DNA of 64,000 nt from Pilimelia terevasa (GCF_014647915.1 NZ_BMQC01000006.1:124001-188000), one strand, 5' to 3'; shown: positions 23,591 to 33,201, counted from the stretch's first letter. Notes: generated by a model from the letters alone, not told the origin. Numbers and translations are program-made.

Positions 23591-26500
23591 TCACTCCTCC
23601 ACCCGCAGGCGCTGGGAGATCACCTCGGTGACGCCGGCCCGCATCGTCACGCCGTACAGCGCGTCGGCGACCTCCATCGTCCGCTTCTGGTGCGTGATGA
23701 TGATGAGCTGGCTCTTCTCCCGCAACTGCTCCATCAGCGTCAGCAGCCGGCCGAGGTTCACGTCGTCGAGCGCCGCCTCCACCTCGTCCATGATGTAGAA
23801 CGGGCTCGGGCGGGCGCGGAAGATGGCGCAGAGCATCGCCACCGCGGTCAGCGAGCGCTCCCCGCCGGACAGCAGCGACAGCCGCTTGATCTTCTTGCCC
23901 GGCGGCCGGGCCTCCACCTCCACGCCGGTGGCCAGCATGTCCGAGGGGTCGGTGAGCACCAGCCGGCCCTCGCCGCCCGGGAACAGCACCGCGAACACCT
24001 GCTCGAACTCGCGCGCGGTGTCGTGGTACGCCTCGGCGAACACCTCCAGGATCCGGTCGTCGACGTCCTTGACGACCGTCAGCAGGTCCCGCCGGGTGTT
24101 GCGCAGGTCCTCCAACTGCTCGGACAGGAACTTGAACCGCTCCTCCAGCGCCGCGAACTCCTCCAGCGCCAGCGGGTTGACCTTGCCGAGCAGGTTCAGC
24201 TCCCGCTCCGCCTTGGCGGCGCGCTTCTCCTGTACCGCCCGGTCGTAGGGCTCGGAGTCCGGCGGCACATCGCCGATGGCGGCGGCCGCCGCGATCTCGA
24301 CCTCGGTCGGCGGTACCGGCTGCTCCGGGCCGTACTCCCCGATCAGCGTCTCGACGTCCAGGCCGAAGTCCTCGGCGGCCTTGGCTTCGAGCTGGTCGAT
24401 GCGCAGGCGCTGCTCCGCGCGGGCGACCTCGTCGCGGTGCACCGCGCTGGTCAGCCGCTCCAGCTCGGCGGCGTGGTCGCGGGCGGCCGCCCGCACCTCC
24501 GACAACTCCGCCTCCCGGCCCGAGCGCGCCGTGGCGATCTCGTCCCGGGCCGCCGCCGCCGCGGTCAGCGACGCCGCCACCCGGTCGAGGGCCTGCCGCG
24601 CGCCGGCCTGGACGGCCCGGGCGATGTGCGCGCCCCGGGCGCGGGCGGCGCGGCGGGCGGCGGCGCGCTCCCGGGCGGCCCGCTCGGCCTCGGCCTGCCG
24701 GGCCAGCGAGTCCGCGCGCCCGGACAGCGCGGACACCCGCTCCTCCGCCGTCCGTACCGCGAGCCGCACCTCCAGCTCGTTCTGCCGGGCGTGCGGCACG
24801 AGAGCGGCGAGGCGGTCCCGCTCGTCGGCGGACGGGTCGGCGTCCACCGGGGTGGCCTCGGCGAGGTCGAGGCGCTCCTCCAGCTCGGCGAGGCTGGTCA
24901 GGTCGGTGTCGCGCGACTGCCGGGCGCGCGCGAGCGCCGCCTCCAGGCGGGCGGTCTCGGCGGTGGCGGAGCGCGCGGCGGCGCCGAGTTCGGCGAGCCG
25001 GCGGGCGGCGGCGTTGCGCTCGCCCTCGGCGGCCCGCCGGGCGGCCGCCGCGGCGTCGACGTCGGCCTTGCGGGCGGCGACCTCGGCGCGGGCGGTGTCG
25101 AGCTGCGCGGCGAGCTCCACCACGGCGCGCTCGGCGGCGCCGCGGCGGGTCCGGGCCTCGTCGACCGCCGCCTGCACCTCGATGAAGCTCGTCGCCTTCG
25201 CCGACCCGCCGGCCGCCTCGTAGGCGCCGAGCACGTCCCCGTCCGGGGTGACGGCGCGCAGCAGCGGGGCCGCGGCGACCAGGGCGGCGGCCGCGCCGAG
25301 GTCGGCGACCAGGACGACGTCGCGCAGGACCCGCAGGACGGCGGGGCGCAGCGCGTCCGGGCAGGTCACCACGTCGGGCGCCCAGCGGGCGCCGGCCGGC
25401 AGCGGCGGCCGGAGCTGATCCAGCGAGCCGCCCAGGCCGGCGCCGGCCGGCCCGGCCACCAGCAGGGCGGCCCGGCCGGCATCGGCGATCTTGAGCGTCC
25501 GCATGGCCTCGGTGGCCTCGTCCACGCCCGCGACGGCGACGGCGTCGGCCAGGCCGGCGAGCGCGGCCGCCAGCGCCGCCTCGCAGCCGGGCTCCACGGT
25601 CAGCAGGGAGGCGAGGCTGCCCAGCAGGCCAGGGACCTCGGCGGCCCGGGCCAGCAGGGCGCCGGCGCCGTCCTTGCGCCTGAGCCCGAGGGCGAGGGCC
25701 TCCTCGCGGGCGTGCCAGCTCGCGGCCTCCTTCTCGGCGGCGCGCTCGGCCTGGGTCAGCTCGCGCACGGTGCGGGTCGCGGCCTCGTGGGCGGCGACGG
25801 CGTCGGCGTGCCGGGCGTCGATCTCGGCGTTGTCCCGGTCGGCCTCGCTGGAGTGCGCCGCCACCTCCTCCAGCTCGCCCTGCGCGACGCCCGCCCGCCC
25901 GGCGGCGTCGGCGTGCGCGGCGCTCAGCCGCTCGATCTCCTCCGCGGCGGTGGCGGTGCGGGTCCGGGCGGCCTGCACCTGGCCGGTGAGGCGGGCCAGG
26001 CCCTCCCGCCGGTCGGCGATCGCCTTGACCTCGGCGACCAGCGCGCGCTCGGCGTCGGCCAGGGCGAGTTCGAGGTCCTCCCGGCGCAGGACCGCCTCCG
26101 CCAGGCGCTCCTGGTCCTCGCGCAGGGCCTCGCGCAGCTCGGCCTCCTGCTCGCGGACCCGCTGCGCCTCCGCGGCGAGCTGGTCGGGGTCGCGGCCGGG
26201 CCGCTCCTCCTCGGCGGGGGCCTCCAGGTGGCGCAGGCGCTGGGCGGCGAGCTGCTCGGTGGCGCGGAACCGCTCGGCGAGGGTCGAGAGCTGGTACCAG
26301 GTGTCCTGCGCGGCGGCCAGCAGCGGGGCGTCGGCGGCGAGCCCGGCCTCCAGCGCGGCCTGCCGGCGCTGTACCTCGGTGTACGCCCGCTCGATCTCCT
26401 GGCGGCGCTCGCGCAGGGCCGTCTCGTCGGCGATCTCCCGGTCGAGGGTGGTGCGCAGCGTGGCGAGGTCGTCGGCGAGCAGGCGCAGCCGGGCGTCGCG

Positions 26501-27166
26501 CAGGTCCATCTGGATGCCGGCGGCGCGGCGGGCCACCTCGGCCTGCCGGCCCAGCGGCTTGAGCTGGCGGCGCAGTTCGGCGGTGAGATCGGTGAGCCGG
26601 TTGAGGTTGGTCTCCATCGCGCCGAGCTTGCGCAGCGCCTTTTCCTTGCGCTTGCGGTGCTTGAGGACCCCGGCGGCCTCCTCGATGAACGCGCGCCGGT
26701 CCTCGGGCTTGGCGTGCAGGATGCCGTCGAGCCGGTTCTGGCCCACGATGACGTGCATCTCCCGGCCGATGCCGGAGTCGCTGAGCAGCTCCTGGATGTC
26801 GAGCAGGCGGCAGGAGTCGCCGTTGATCTCGTACTCGCTCTCGCCCGAGCGGAACATCCGGCGGGTGATCGACACCTCGGTGTACTCGATCGGGAGGGCG
26901 CCGTCGGTGTTGTCGATCGTGAGGGTGACCTCGGCGCGGCCCAGCGGCGCGCGCCCGCCGGCACCGGCGAAGATCACGTCCTCCATCTTGCCGCCGCGCA
27001 GCGCCTTGGCGCCCTGCTCGCCGAGCACCCAGGCGATGGCGTCGACGACGTTGGACTTGCCGGAGCCGTTGGGGCCCACGACGCACGTGATCCCCGGCTC
27101 CAGCTTCAGCGTGGTGGCGGAGGCGAAGGACTTGAAGCCCTTCACCGTGAGGCTCTTGAGGTGCAC
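23591..27166 (-). CDS. smc: Chromosome segregation protein SMC
   Basis: A 1191-residue condensin ATPase. The head starts MHLKSLTVKGFKSFASATTL with Walker A GPNGSGKSN (about 32-40). Two long coiled coils enclose a hinge at about 510-660 (LLGSLASLLTVEPGCEAALA and the following Gly-rich region). The C-terminal head carries signature LSGGERSLTAVAMLCAIFRA and Walker B FYIMDEVEAALDD near 1100-1125. With ScpAB it organises the chromosome after replication. ATG 27166 is the family start. Its usual neighbours ftsY and mutM are present but separated from it by accessory genes. A long antisense frame over this gene is a composition artefact. Confidence 0.98.
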   Translation of the reverse strand: MHLKSLTVKGFKSFASATTLKLEPGITCVVGPNGSGKSNVVDAIAWVLGEQGAKALRGGKMEDVIFAGAGGRAPLGRAEVTLTIDNTDGALPIEYTEVSITRRMFRSGESEYEINGDSCRLLDIQELLSDSGIGREMHVIVGQNRLDGILHAKPEDRRAFIEEAAGVLKHRKRKEKALRKLGAMETNLNRLTDLTAELRRQLKPLGRQAEVARRAAGIQMDLRDARLRLLADDLATLRTTLDREIADETALRERRQEIERAYTEVQRRQAALEAGLAADAPLLAAAQDTWYQLSTLAERFRATEQLAAQRLRHLEAPAEEERPGRDPDQLAAEAQRVREQEAELREALREDQERLAEAVLRREDLELALADAERALVAEVKAIADRREGLARLTGQVQAARTRTATAAEEIERLSAAHADAAGRAGVAQGELEEVAAHSSEADRDNAEIDARHADAVAAHEAATRTVRELTQAERAAEKEAASWHAREEALALGLRRKDGAGALLARAAEVPGLLGSLASLLTVEPGCEAALAAALAGLADAVAVAGVDEATEAMRTLKIADAGRAALLVAGPAGAGLGGSLDQLRPPLPAGARWAPDVVTCPDALRPAVLRVLRDVVLVADLGAAAALVAAAPLLRAVTPDGDVLGAYEAAGGSAKATSFIEVQAAVDEARTRRGAAERAVVELAAQLDTARAEVAARKADVDAAAAARRAAEGERNAAARRLAELGAAARSATAETARLEAALARARQSRDTDLTSLAELEERLDLAEATPVDADPSADERDRLAALVPHARQNELEVRLAVRTAEERVSALSGRADSLARQAEAERAARERAAARRAARARGAHIARAVQAGARQALDRVAASLTAAAAARDEIATARSGREAELSEVRAAARDHAAELERLTSAVHRDEVARAEQRLRIDQLEAKAAEDFGLDVETLIGEYGPEQPVPPTEVEIAAAAAIGDVPPDSEPYDRAVQEKRAAKAERELNLLGKVNPLALEEFAALEERFKFLSEQLEDLRNTRRDLLTVVKDVDDRILEVFAEAYHDTAREFEQVFAVLFPGGEGRLVLTDPSDMLATGVEVEARPPGKKIKRLSLLSGGERSLTAVAMLCAIFRARPSPFYIMDEVEAALDDVNLGRLLTLMEQLREKSQLIIITHQKRTMEVADALYGVTMRAGVTEVISQRLRVEE

Positions 27167-27459
27167 AGATCTCCGCAGGCAGGTCAGCGCGCGGACCGGG
27201 CTGGACCCGCGCGGTCAGAGTGCCGAGGGTACCCGTGCCCGGTGGAGCCGCCGGCTGCGACACGGGCCGGCGGGAGCCGGCGGGCCGCGAATACACCCGT
27301 CCCGCGCACGGCGCGCCCTACCGCCGGAAAGCGGAGGTCAGGGACGGGTGCGTGCGGTAACGGACATGTGCCACCAGGCACGCCGGCCGGACCGGGGTAC
27401 GGACACCCATGGGCCGACGGGCCTGACGGTCCGTTGTCGCTGCCGGTGCGGAAGCGGGC

Positions 27460-27654
27460 TCAGGTGAGCGCCGGTTCCAGCCGCAGCAGGTGGTCGTCCG
27501 ACTCGGCCACCGCGGCGGCGAGGCGGTCGTTCTCGGCCCGTAGGCGGGCGATCTCGAACTCCAGTGCCCGCACCGTGGCACGCAGACGGGTGACCTCGTC
27601 GGTGATGCGGCGATCCCGCGCGACGCCGACGTGGCCGTAGAGGGCCTTCGCCAT
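27460..27654 (-). CDS. Small coiled-coil protein, conserved hypothetical
   Basis: A 64-residue acidic protein. After MAKALYGHVGVARDRRITDE comes a heptad-like segment VTRLRATVRALEFEIARLRA then ENDRLAAAVAESDD. AAGGAGA lies four bases before ATG 27654. Similar short coiled-coil proteins starting MAKALYGHV are known to me from related actinobacteria without assigned function. It may be a scaffold or partner protein. The 293 bases between it and smc hold no gene that I can see. Confidence 0.7.
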   Translation of the reverse strand: MAKALYGHVGVARDRRITDEVTRLRATVRALEFEIARLRAENDRLAAAVAESDDHLLRLEPALT

Positions 27655-28364
27655 ATCGTCTCCTTGTCATGCGCAGCCGGCAAATCCGGCGATTACGCGC
27701 GCCCATCAATCAGGCTACCGCCCGAACACGAGCCCCGGATCGGAACACCCGGGACCACACGTCGTCGCGGACGGCGCACGGCGTCGGCCGTACTCCGTTC
27801 ACGTATTGCGATATAGCGCCAGACCGCGCGAAACCGATATTCGATCCTCAACAGAACGATCTACAGGCATTCGATCTTCGCATCGGTGTGGGCGATCCAG
27901 CCGATACTTAGGCGCCCCCGACCCCGGACCGGTTCCGCACGGAGCGAATCCGATCAGTTCCCGATCCGGGCTGGTCAGCGGGCCGCGTGGCCCACGGACC
28001 GAGTAGGCCCCGCGGACCGAACAGGTCAGCAGACCGAGCAGGTCCGAGGGCCTGGCGCGTCTGGCGATATTTCTATAGTCCGTCGGCCCTGCCGCAGAGT
28101 CAAGCGGGGGCGGCCCTCATCACGCGGCTGACCTCGCCGCCGGCCACTCGGCCGGCACGTAACGGGACACGGGTGACGACCCCGCCGGGAGTACAGCGGA
28201 ACCTTAAGTCTCACTGTGCCGCGTTGTCCTGCGCGGCGGAGAAAACTAACGTCCGCTGCGGCCGAGGCGACATCCGTCGATCCATTCGACCGCGCGCCGC
28301 CGCCCGCGCCACCGATCCGCGGCAGTACCAGCCGGGCGCTGCCGCCCCGCGAGAGGACCTCCCC
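27655..28364. other. 710-base gap with lower-GC stretch
   Basis: The segment about 27780-27960 is clearly less GC-rich than its surroundings (GATATAGCGCC, ATTCGATCCTC twice with variation) and has no credible ORF. Further on lie three spaced 12-base repeats and a TATAGT hexamer (28074-28079), which could be the -10 box of the CAP-protein pair with a leader of about 280 bases. No tRNA, hairpin RNA or insertion sequence end was recognised. Confidence 0.5.
27996..28042. repeat. Three iterated 12-base motifs GGACCGANNAGG
   Basis: GGACCGAGTAGG (27996-28007), GGACCGAACAGG (28014-28025) and AGACCGAGCAGG (28031-28042) recur every 17-18 bases in the same orientation, about 30 bases before a TATAGT box. 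Spacing near 1.7 helical turns suggests stacked protein-binding sites, but the binder is unknown. Confidence 0.5.
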
Positions 28365-29117
28365 GTGACCCGCCCGTTCCCCGCGGACCCGCACACCGCG
28401 CTCCGCCGCCTCGCGCGCCCGCTGCTGGCCGCCTCGGCCCTGCTCGCCGTCGCCAGCGGGACGGGCGCCTGCGCCGTCGACAACGGGACCGCCCGCGGGG
28501 TGCCGGCCGCGGACGCCGCGGCGGACGTCGCCGCCGACCCGCCCCCCGGCGGGGAGCCGCCGACGGCCACCCCCGCGGCGCCGCCCGCGGACGCGCGGCC
28601 GACGGCCGCGCCGTCGCCGACGGCGGGGCGGCAGAACCCGCCGCCGCGCCGCAGGCCCGACGCCCCCGCCCGGCCGCCCGCCCCCCGCAAGCCCGCGCCC
28701 CCGAAGCCGGCGCCCGCCGACCGGGGGGCCTCCACGGCCCAGGAGCGCGAGGTCACCCGTCTGATCAACATCCAGCGCCGCAGGCACGGCTGCGGCGCGG
28801 TGACGATCGACGCCAAGCTGCTCAGGGCGGCGCGCGGCCACAGCGCCGACATGGCGGCGCGCCAGTACTTCAGCCACACCGGCAAGGACGGCCGCCAGCC
28901 CTGGGACCGTGCCGCGGCCGCCGGCTTCCGCAGCCGGTCCGTCAGCGAGAACATCGCGATGGGTACCGGCGTCGACGCCGCGCGGGTCGTGCGGATGTGG
29001 ATGGACAGCCCCGGGCACCGCGCCAACATCCTGCGCTGCGGCTCGGGCGTCACCGCCGTGGGCCGCGCCGCCCGGGGCGGCACCGCGTACTGGACCCAGA
29101 TGTTCGGCGGCCGCTAG
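28365..29117 (+). CDS. Secreted CAP-domain (SCP/PR-1) protein 1
   Basis: A 250-residue exported protein. GTG 28365 follows GAGAGG. A hydrophobic signal ends near ASGTGAC, a weak lipobox, so lipid attachment is possible but unsure. A Pro/Ala-rich stalk covers about 45-125. The CAP domain follows: TRLINIQRRRHGCG, HSADMAARQYFSHTGKDGR, SENIAMGTG and SPGHRANILRCG supply the typical His/Glu tetrad. Bacterial CAP proteins are wall-associated and their substrates are mostly unknown. It is followed 32 bases later by a second CAP gene, clearly a tandem duplicate. Confidence 0.88.
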   Translation: MTRPFPADPHTALRRLARPLLAASALLAVASGTGACAVDNGTARGVPAADAAADVAADPPPGGEPPTATPAAPPADARPTAAPSPTAGRQNPPPRRRPDAPARPPAPRKPAPPKPAPADRGASTAQEREVTRLINIQRRRHGCGAVTIDAKLLRAARGHSADMAARQYFSHTGKDGRQPWDRAAAAGFRSRSVSENIAMGTGVDAARVVRMWMDSPGHRANILRCGSGVTAVGRAARGGTAYWTQMFGGR

Positions 29118-29149
29118 GCCGCCCCCCGACCCCGACGAAAGGGTTCCCT

Positions 29150-29701
29150 GTGACGCACGCCCCCGGTACCCCCGCCGGACCGCGCCTCCGCCGCCCGCTG
29201 CTCGCCGCCGGCCTGCTGCTCGCGGTGTCCGCCCTGCTGGTCGGCGCGCCGGTCGCGGCCGGCGCCCTGACCGCCCCGGCACCCCCCGCCGCGCCGGACG
29301 TGCCGGCCGCCGAGCCCACGGCCGAGGAGGCCGAGGTCACCCGGCTGGTCAACGCCGAGCGGGCCAGGGCGGGCTGCGCGGCCGTGGTCCACCAGGCGCA
29401 GCTCCACACCGCCGCGCGGCTGCACAGCCAGGACATGGCCGACAACGGCTACTTCGACCACACCAGCAAGGACGGGCGCAAGCCGTGGGACCGCGCCCGG
29501 GCGGCCGGCTACCCGAGCCAGTTCGTCGGCGAGAACATCGCCATGGGGCAGCGCGACGCCCAGGCGGTGACGGACGCCTGGATGAACAGCGCCGGGCACC
29601 GCGCCAACATCCTCAACTGCCAGTACCGGTCCACCGCCGTGGGCGTGGTGGTCAACGCCGGGAAGCAGCCGCTCTGGACCCAGATGTTCGGCGGCCAGTA
29701 G
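29150..29701 (+). CDS. Secreted CAP-domain (SCP/PR-1) protein 2
   Basis: A 183-residue exported protein with signal peptide (about 12-38), a short Pro/Ala linker and a CAP domain: TRLVNAERARAGCAAVV, HSQDMADNGYFDHTSKDGRK, GENIAMGQRD and NSAGHRANILNCQYR, ending WTQMFGGQ as the first copy ends WTQMFGGR. It lacks the long stalk of copy 1. GTG 29150 follows GAAAGGG. It was probably co-transcribed with copy 1 and terminated by the hairpin overlapping the mutM end. Confidence 0.9.
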   Translation: MTHAPGTPAGPRLRRPLLAAGLLLAVSALLVGAPVAAGALTAPAPPAAPDVPAAEPTAEEAEVTRLVNAERARAGCAAVVHQAQLHTAARLHSQDMADNGYFDHTSKDGRKPWDRARAAGYPSQFVGENIAMGQRDAQAVTDAWMNSAGHRANILNCQYRSTAVGVVVNAGKQPLWTQMFGGQ

Positions 29702-29734
29702 CGCGCCCCCTGCGCCGCGGCGGAGAGCGGCGCG

Positions 29735-29770
29735 GGTGTCAGCCCCGTCCCCGCGGGCGGGGCTGACACC
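29735..29770. terminator. Bidirectional hairpin between CAP gene and mutM
   Basis: A 13-base perfect inverted repeat (arms 29735-29747, GGTGTCAGCCCCG, and 29758-29770) with a 10-base loop. It covers the last codons and stop of mutM and can end transcription from both sides. Confidence 0.7.
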
Positions 29771-30587
29771 GCGGGCAGGAGAACGACGACCGGTTCATGA
29801 ACGACTCCCGGCGGATCGACGCCCCGCAGCGGTCGCACGGCGCGCCCTCGCGGCCGTAGACGTGCAGGGCACGGTCGAAGTAGCCGCTCTCGCCGTTGAC
29901 GTCGACGTACAGGGCGTCGAAGCTCGTCCCGCCCTGCGCGATCGCCTCTCCCAGCACGTCCACGACGTGGCCGAGCAGCCGGTGCGCCGCCGGCCCGGTC
30001 AGCGCGTCGGCCGGGCGGGCGCCGTGCAGCCCCGCCCGCCACAGCGCCTCGTCGGCGTAGATGTTGCCCACCCCGGAGACCACCGTCTGATCCAGCAGGG
30101 CGCGCTTGACCTCGGTGCGGCGGCGGCGCAGCGCCGCCACGCACCGGTCGGCGTCGAAGCCCGGCTCGAACGGGTCCGGCGCGATGTGCGCGATCTCCGC
30201 CGGCAGGTCCGCGCCGCCGCGGGACACGGCCAGGCCGCCGAACGTGCGCTGGTCCAGGAAGCGCAGTTGCGGGCCCTCGGCGAAGCGGAACCGCACCCGC
30301 AGGTGCGGACCGTCCGGCGCCTCCTCGGGCAGGACGCGGAACTGTCCCGACATCCCCAGGTGACCGATCATGGCGTCGCCGGAGTCCAGCGGCAGCCACA
30401 GGTACTTGCCGCGGCGGCGGACCTCGGTGAACGTGCGCCCGACCAGGGCGGCGGCGAAGTCCTCGGGGCCGGCCGCGTGCCGGCGGACGGCGCGAGGGTG
30501 GTGGACGTCCACCCCGCTCAGGCGGCGGCCCACGGCCCACTCGCGCAGGCCGCGGCGGACGGTCTCGACCTCGGGAAGCTCGGGCAC
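29739..30587 (-). CDS. mutM: Formamidopyrimidine-DNA glycosylase
   Basis: A 282-residue base-excision repair enzyme that removes 8-oxoguanine and formamidopyrimidines and nicks the abasic site. After GTG 30587 the protein reads [13 protein letters not shown]: the processed N-terminal proline and the following Glu are catalytic. The beta-lysine is in RRGKYLW, the H2TH region is [15 protein letters not shown], and the zinc finger is CDRC...CPRC with FMNRSSFSC between. The start lies two bases after the rnc stop, so both are one operon, the usual actinobacterial arrangement. Confidence 0.96.
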   Translation of the reverse strand: MPELPEVETVRRGLREWAVGRRLSGVDVHHPRAVRRHAAGPEDFAAALVGRTFTEVRRRGKYLWLPLDSGDAMIGHLGMSGQFRVLPEEAPDGPHLRVRFRFAEGPQLRFLDQRTFGGLAVSRGGADLPAEIAHIAPDPFEPGFDADRCVAALRRRRTEVKRALLDQTVVSGVGNIYADEALWRAGLHGARPADALTGPAAHRLLGHVVDVLGEAIAQGGTSFDALYVDVNGESGYFDRALHVYGREGAPCDRCGASIRRESFMNRSSFSCPRCQPRPRGRG

Positions 30588-30589
30588 GG

Positions 30590-31378
30590 CTACTCCGAGG
30601 GCACGACGAGCGACGCCTCGGGCAGCGGCGCCACGTCCTCGTCCGCGGGGGCGACCTCGGGCTCCTCCGGGCCGCTCAGCTCGCGCCAGGCCGCCTCGGC
30701 GGCCCGCTGCTCGGCCTCCTTCTTGCTCCGGCCGCTGGCCCCGCCGTACCGGTGACCGGCGACGACCGCCCACGCCGTGAAGGTCTTCGCGTGGTCCGGG
30801 CCCTCCTCGTCGATGTGGTACTCGGGCACCCCGATCCCCAGCGCGGCGGTCAGCTCCTGGAGGGAGGTCTTCCAGTCCAGCGCCGCCCCCCGCCCCGCCG
30901 ACTCCGCCATCAGCCGGTCGAACAGGGTGTGCACGACGCGGGCGGCGACCTCCATGCCGTACTGGAGGTACACGGCGCCGAGCAGCGCCTCCAGGGTGTC
31001 GGCCAGGATGCTGGCCTTGTCCCGGCCGCCGGTGGCCTCCTCGCCCTTGCCCAGCAGCAGGTACGGGCCGAGGCCCCCGGGTCCCATGCCGCGGGCCACG
31101 TCGGCGAGCGCGCGCATGTTGACCACGCTGGCCCGCAGCTTGGCGAGCTGCCCCTCGGGCAGGTCCGGGTGGTTGTGGAACAGCGCCGTGGTCACCACGA
31201 CGCCGAGGACCGAGTCGCCCAGGAACTCCAGCCGCTCGTTGGTCGGCAGACCGCCGTTCTCGTAGGCGTACGAGCGGTGGGTGAGCGCCCGGTGCAGCAG
31301 GTCGGGGTCGAGCGTGACGCCGATCGCCGCCTCCAGGTGCGCCGTCGACGGACGGCGGCGAACGGTCCGGTCGGTCAT
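30590..31378 (-). CDS. rnc: Ribonuclease III
   Basis: A 262-residue double-strand-specific endonuclease processing rRNA precursors and structured RNAs. The signature [13 protein letters not shown] lies near 45-57, with the second catalytic cluster [19 protein letters not shown], then a dsRNA-binding domain ([20 protein letters not shown] ... [16 protein letters not shown]). An acidic tail of about 30 residues follows the family end. The start is ATG 31378, three bases after the plsX stop. Confidence 0.97.
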   Translation of the reverse strand: MTDRTVRRRPSTAHLEAAIGVTLDPDLLHRALTHRSYAYENGGLPTNERLEFLGDSVLGVVVTTALFHNHPDLPEGQLAKLRASVVNMRALADVARGMGPGGLGPYLLLGKGEEATGGRDKASILADTLEALLGAVYLQYGMEVAARVVHTLFDRLMAESAGRGAALDWKTSLQELTAALGIGVPEYHIDEEGPDHAKTFTAWAVVAGHRYGGASGRSKKEAEQRAAEAAWRELSGPEEPEVAPADEDVAPLPEASLVVPSE

Positions 31379-31381
31379 CCT

Positions 31382-32305
31382 CTAAGCCTCCACGCGGTCG
31401 GCGACGATGGCGGCGAGGGTCTGCGCCACCCGCCGGCGGTACAGGGTCGCGGCGAGCGCGATGCCCGAGGCCACGTCGGCCGGGCCCGCCGCGCCGTGGC
31501 AGACGACGGCCGTGCCCCGGACCCCGAGCAGCGCGCCGGCCCGGGGGGCGGTGCTGGCCGCGCCGGCCATCGCGTACGCCCCCTCGATGCCCTTGAGCAG
31601 GATGTTGCCGGTGAACCCGTCGGTCACCACGACGTCGGCCCGGCTGCCGTCGCACACCTCGTGCCCCTCGACCAGCCCGACGTACCGCGCCCGCCGGGGC
31701 AGGTCCGCCGCGGCGAGGGCGGGGTCGGCGAGCCGCCGCGCCCGGTCGCCCTTGCCGGGCTCGACGCCGATCGACAGCAGGCCGACCCGGGGGCGGTCGC
31801 GGTCGTGGACGAGGGCGGCGTACGCGGCGCCGAGGGCGGCGTGCCACAGCAGGGTGGCCGGGCCGCAGTCCAGAGAGCCACCGACGTCCAGCAGCACCAC
31901 CGGGCCGGCGACCGCGGGGAGCGAGGCGGCGAGCGCGGGCCGCCGGATGCCGGGGAGCCTGCCGAACCCGAGGGCGGCGGCGGTGACGATGGCGCCGCTG
32001 GCGCCGGCCGAGACGACGGCGTCGGCGGTACCGGCGGCGACGGCGGCCACGGCCGCGCGCACGGTGGTCTCGGGGCGGCCCCCGCGGGTCGCGGGGTCGG
32101 TCATGGCGACGGCGCGGGTCGCCGGCAGCACGCTCAGCCGGTCGCGGGTGGCGGCCGGCGCGGCCGCGACGGCGGCCTCGGCGACCGCGGGCGGGCCGAC
32201 GAGCAGCAGGTGTACGGCCGGGTCGGCCGCGCAAGCACGCAGAGCGCCGTCCACCACGACGTCGGGAGCGTTGTCCCCGCCGAGGAGGTCGACGGCGATC
32301 CGCAC
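31382..32305 (-). CDS. plsX: Phosphate acyltransferase PlsX
   Basis: A 307-residue enzyme forming acyl-phosphate from acyl-ACP as the first step of phosphatidic acid synthesis. Family marks are [14 protein letters not shown] at the start, [39 protein letters not shown], and [20 protein letters not shown] 32305 is the family-consistent start; no good ribosome site stands before it. It is slightly shorter than many PlsX proteins. Order rpmF-plsX-rnc resembles the enterobacterial yceD-rpmF-plsX cluster. PlsC and GpsA of the same pathway are encoded at 46.7-48.5 kb. Confidence 0.93.
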   Translation of the reverse strand: MRIAVDLLGGDNAPDVVVDGALRACAADPAVHLLLVGPPAVAEAAVAAAPAATRDRLSVLPATRAVAMTDPATRGGRPETTVRAAVAAVAAGTADAVVSAGASGAIVTAAALGFGRLPGIRRPALAASLPAVAGPVVLLDVGGSLDCGPATLLWHAALGAAYAALVHDRDRPRVGLLSIGVEPGKGDRARRLADPALAAADLPRRARYVGLVEGHEVCDGSRADVVVTDGFTGNILLKGIEGAYAMAGAASTAPRAGALLGVRGTAVVCHGAAGPADVASGIALAATLYRRRVAQTLAAIVADRVEA

Positions 32306-32458
32306 GGCACCTGGTGCACCCTCACGGTGCGCCGGGGCGTCCGGGCTCGGCCGGCGCGCCGACCGACCGGTGGTCGGACGGGCCACTGGGCTCCTTGGAG
32401 TCCGCAGCCGGGGCGCGGGGCGGGTACACCCCACGCGCGCCGGCCGTGAATCGACGGG

Positions 32459-32632
32459 TCAGACCTCAAGGACCTGACGGTTGTTGTACGTGCCGCAGAC
32501 ACCGCAGGCGGCGTGCGGCAGCTTCGCCGACTTGCACTGCCCGCAGTTCACCGTGGTGACGGCCGCGGCCTTCCAGTTGGCCCGGCGCGACCGGGTGTTG
32601 CTGCGCGACATCTTCCGCTTCGGGACGGCCAC
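32459..32632 (-). CDS. rpmF: 50S ribosomal protein L32
   Basis: A 57-residue ribosomal protein. GTG 32632 gives AVPKRKMSRSNTRSRRANWK, and the zinc-ribbon pairs appear as CGQC and CGVC (the zinc-binding form), ending NNRQVLEV. It follows the DUF177 gene by five bases, the near-universal YceD-L32 pairing. Confidence 0.96.
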   Translation of the reverse strand: MAVPKRKMSRSNTRSRRANWKAAAVTTVNCGQCKSAKLPHAACGVCGTYNNRQVLEV

Positions 32633-32637
32633 GGCTC

Positions 32638-33201
32638 TTACTCCTCAGTCATGGTCATGGTGCGCAGTTCGGCCCACCGGGGGTCGACCTGCTGGTGGCT
32701 GTGGTCAGCCGGGAGATCATCCCAGAGCGCACCGCAGTCGGGGCACAGGCCCCGGCAGTCCGCTCGGCACACCGGGTTCGTCGGCAGTGTCAGTACCACC
32801 GCGTCCCGCAGCGCCGGCTCCAGATCGATCAGGTCGTTGCGCACCCGGCCGATCTCGTCCTCGTCGGTCGTCTCGTCCGTGGCGCTGTCCTCGTAGGCGA
32901 ACAGCTCCTGGACCGTCACCACCAGCTCGTCGCGGAGCTCCCGCAGGCAGCGCCCGCACTCCCCCGCCAGCGGCCCGCTGACCCGGCCGCTGACCAGCAC
33001 GCCCTCGGAGACCGATTCGAGCCGCAGGTCGAGGCTCAGCTCGGCGCCCTCGGGGACGCCGATCATCTCCACGCCGAGGTCGGCCGGCGACGGCGCGACC
33101 CGGGTGAGGGTACGCATGGCACCAGGCCGTCGCGGCAGGTCCTTCGTGTCGAGGACCAGGGGCGCCCTGGGGTCGAGCTGCGGTTCCGAGTGCTTAGGCA
33201 T
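32638..33201 (-). CDS. DUF177/YceD family protein
   Basis: A 187-residue conserved protein linked to large-subunit rRNA accumulation in other bacteria. The core has LVLDTKDLPRRPGAMRTLTR, GRVSGPLAGECGRCLREL, FAYEDSATDETTDED, and the Cys pattern NPVCRADCRGLCPDCG near 145-165, typical of the actinobacterial branch. The gene ends five bases before rpmF. Confidence 0.92.
   Translation of the reverse strand: MPKHSEPQLDPRAPLVLDTKDLPRRPGAMRTLTRVAPSPADLGVEMIGVPEGAELSLDLRLESVSEGVLVSGRVSGPLAGECGRCLRELRDELVVTVQELFAYEDSATDETTDEDEIGRVRNDLIDLEPALRDAVVLTLPTNPVCRADCRGLCPDCGALWDDLPADHSHQQVDPRWAELRTMTMTEE

Noticed and set aside
23690-27640. Very long plus-strand open frame (over 1300 codons) opposite smc
   Set aside because: It mirrors the smc codon pattern in GC-rich DNA, is Arg/Gly/Leu/Val-rich without motifs, and smc itself is unmistakable on the other strand.
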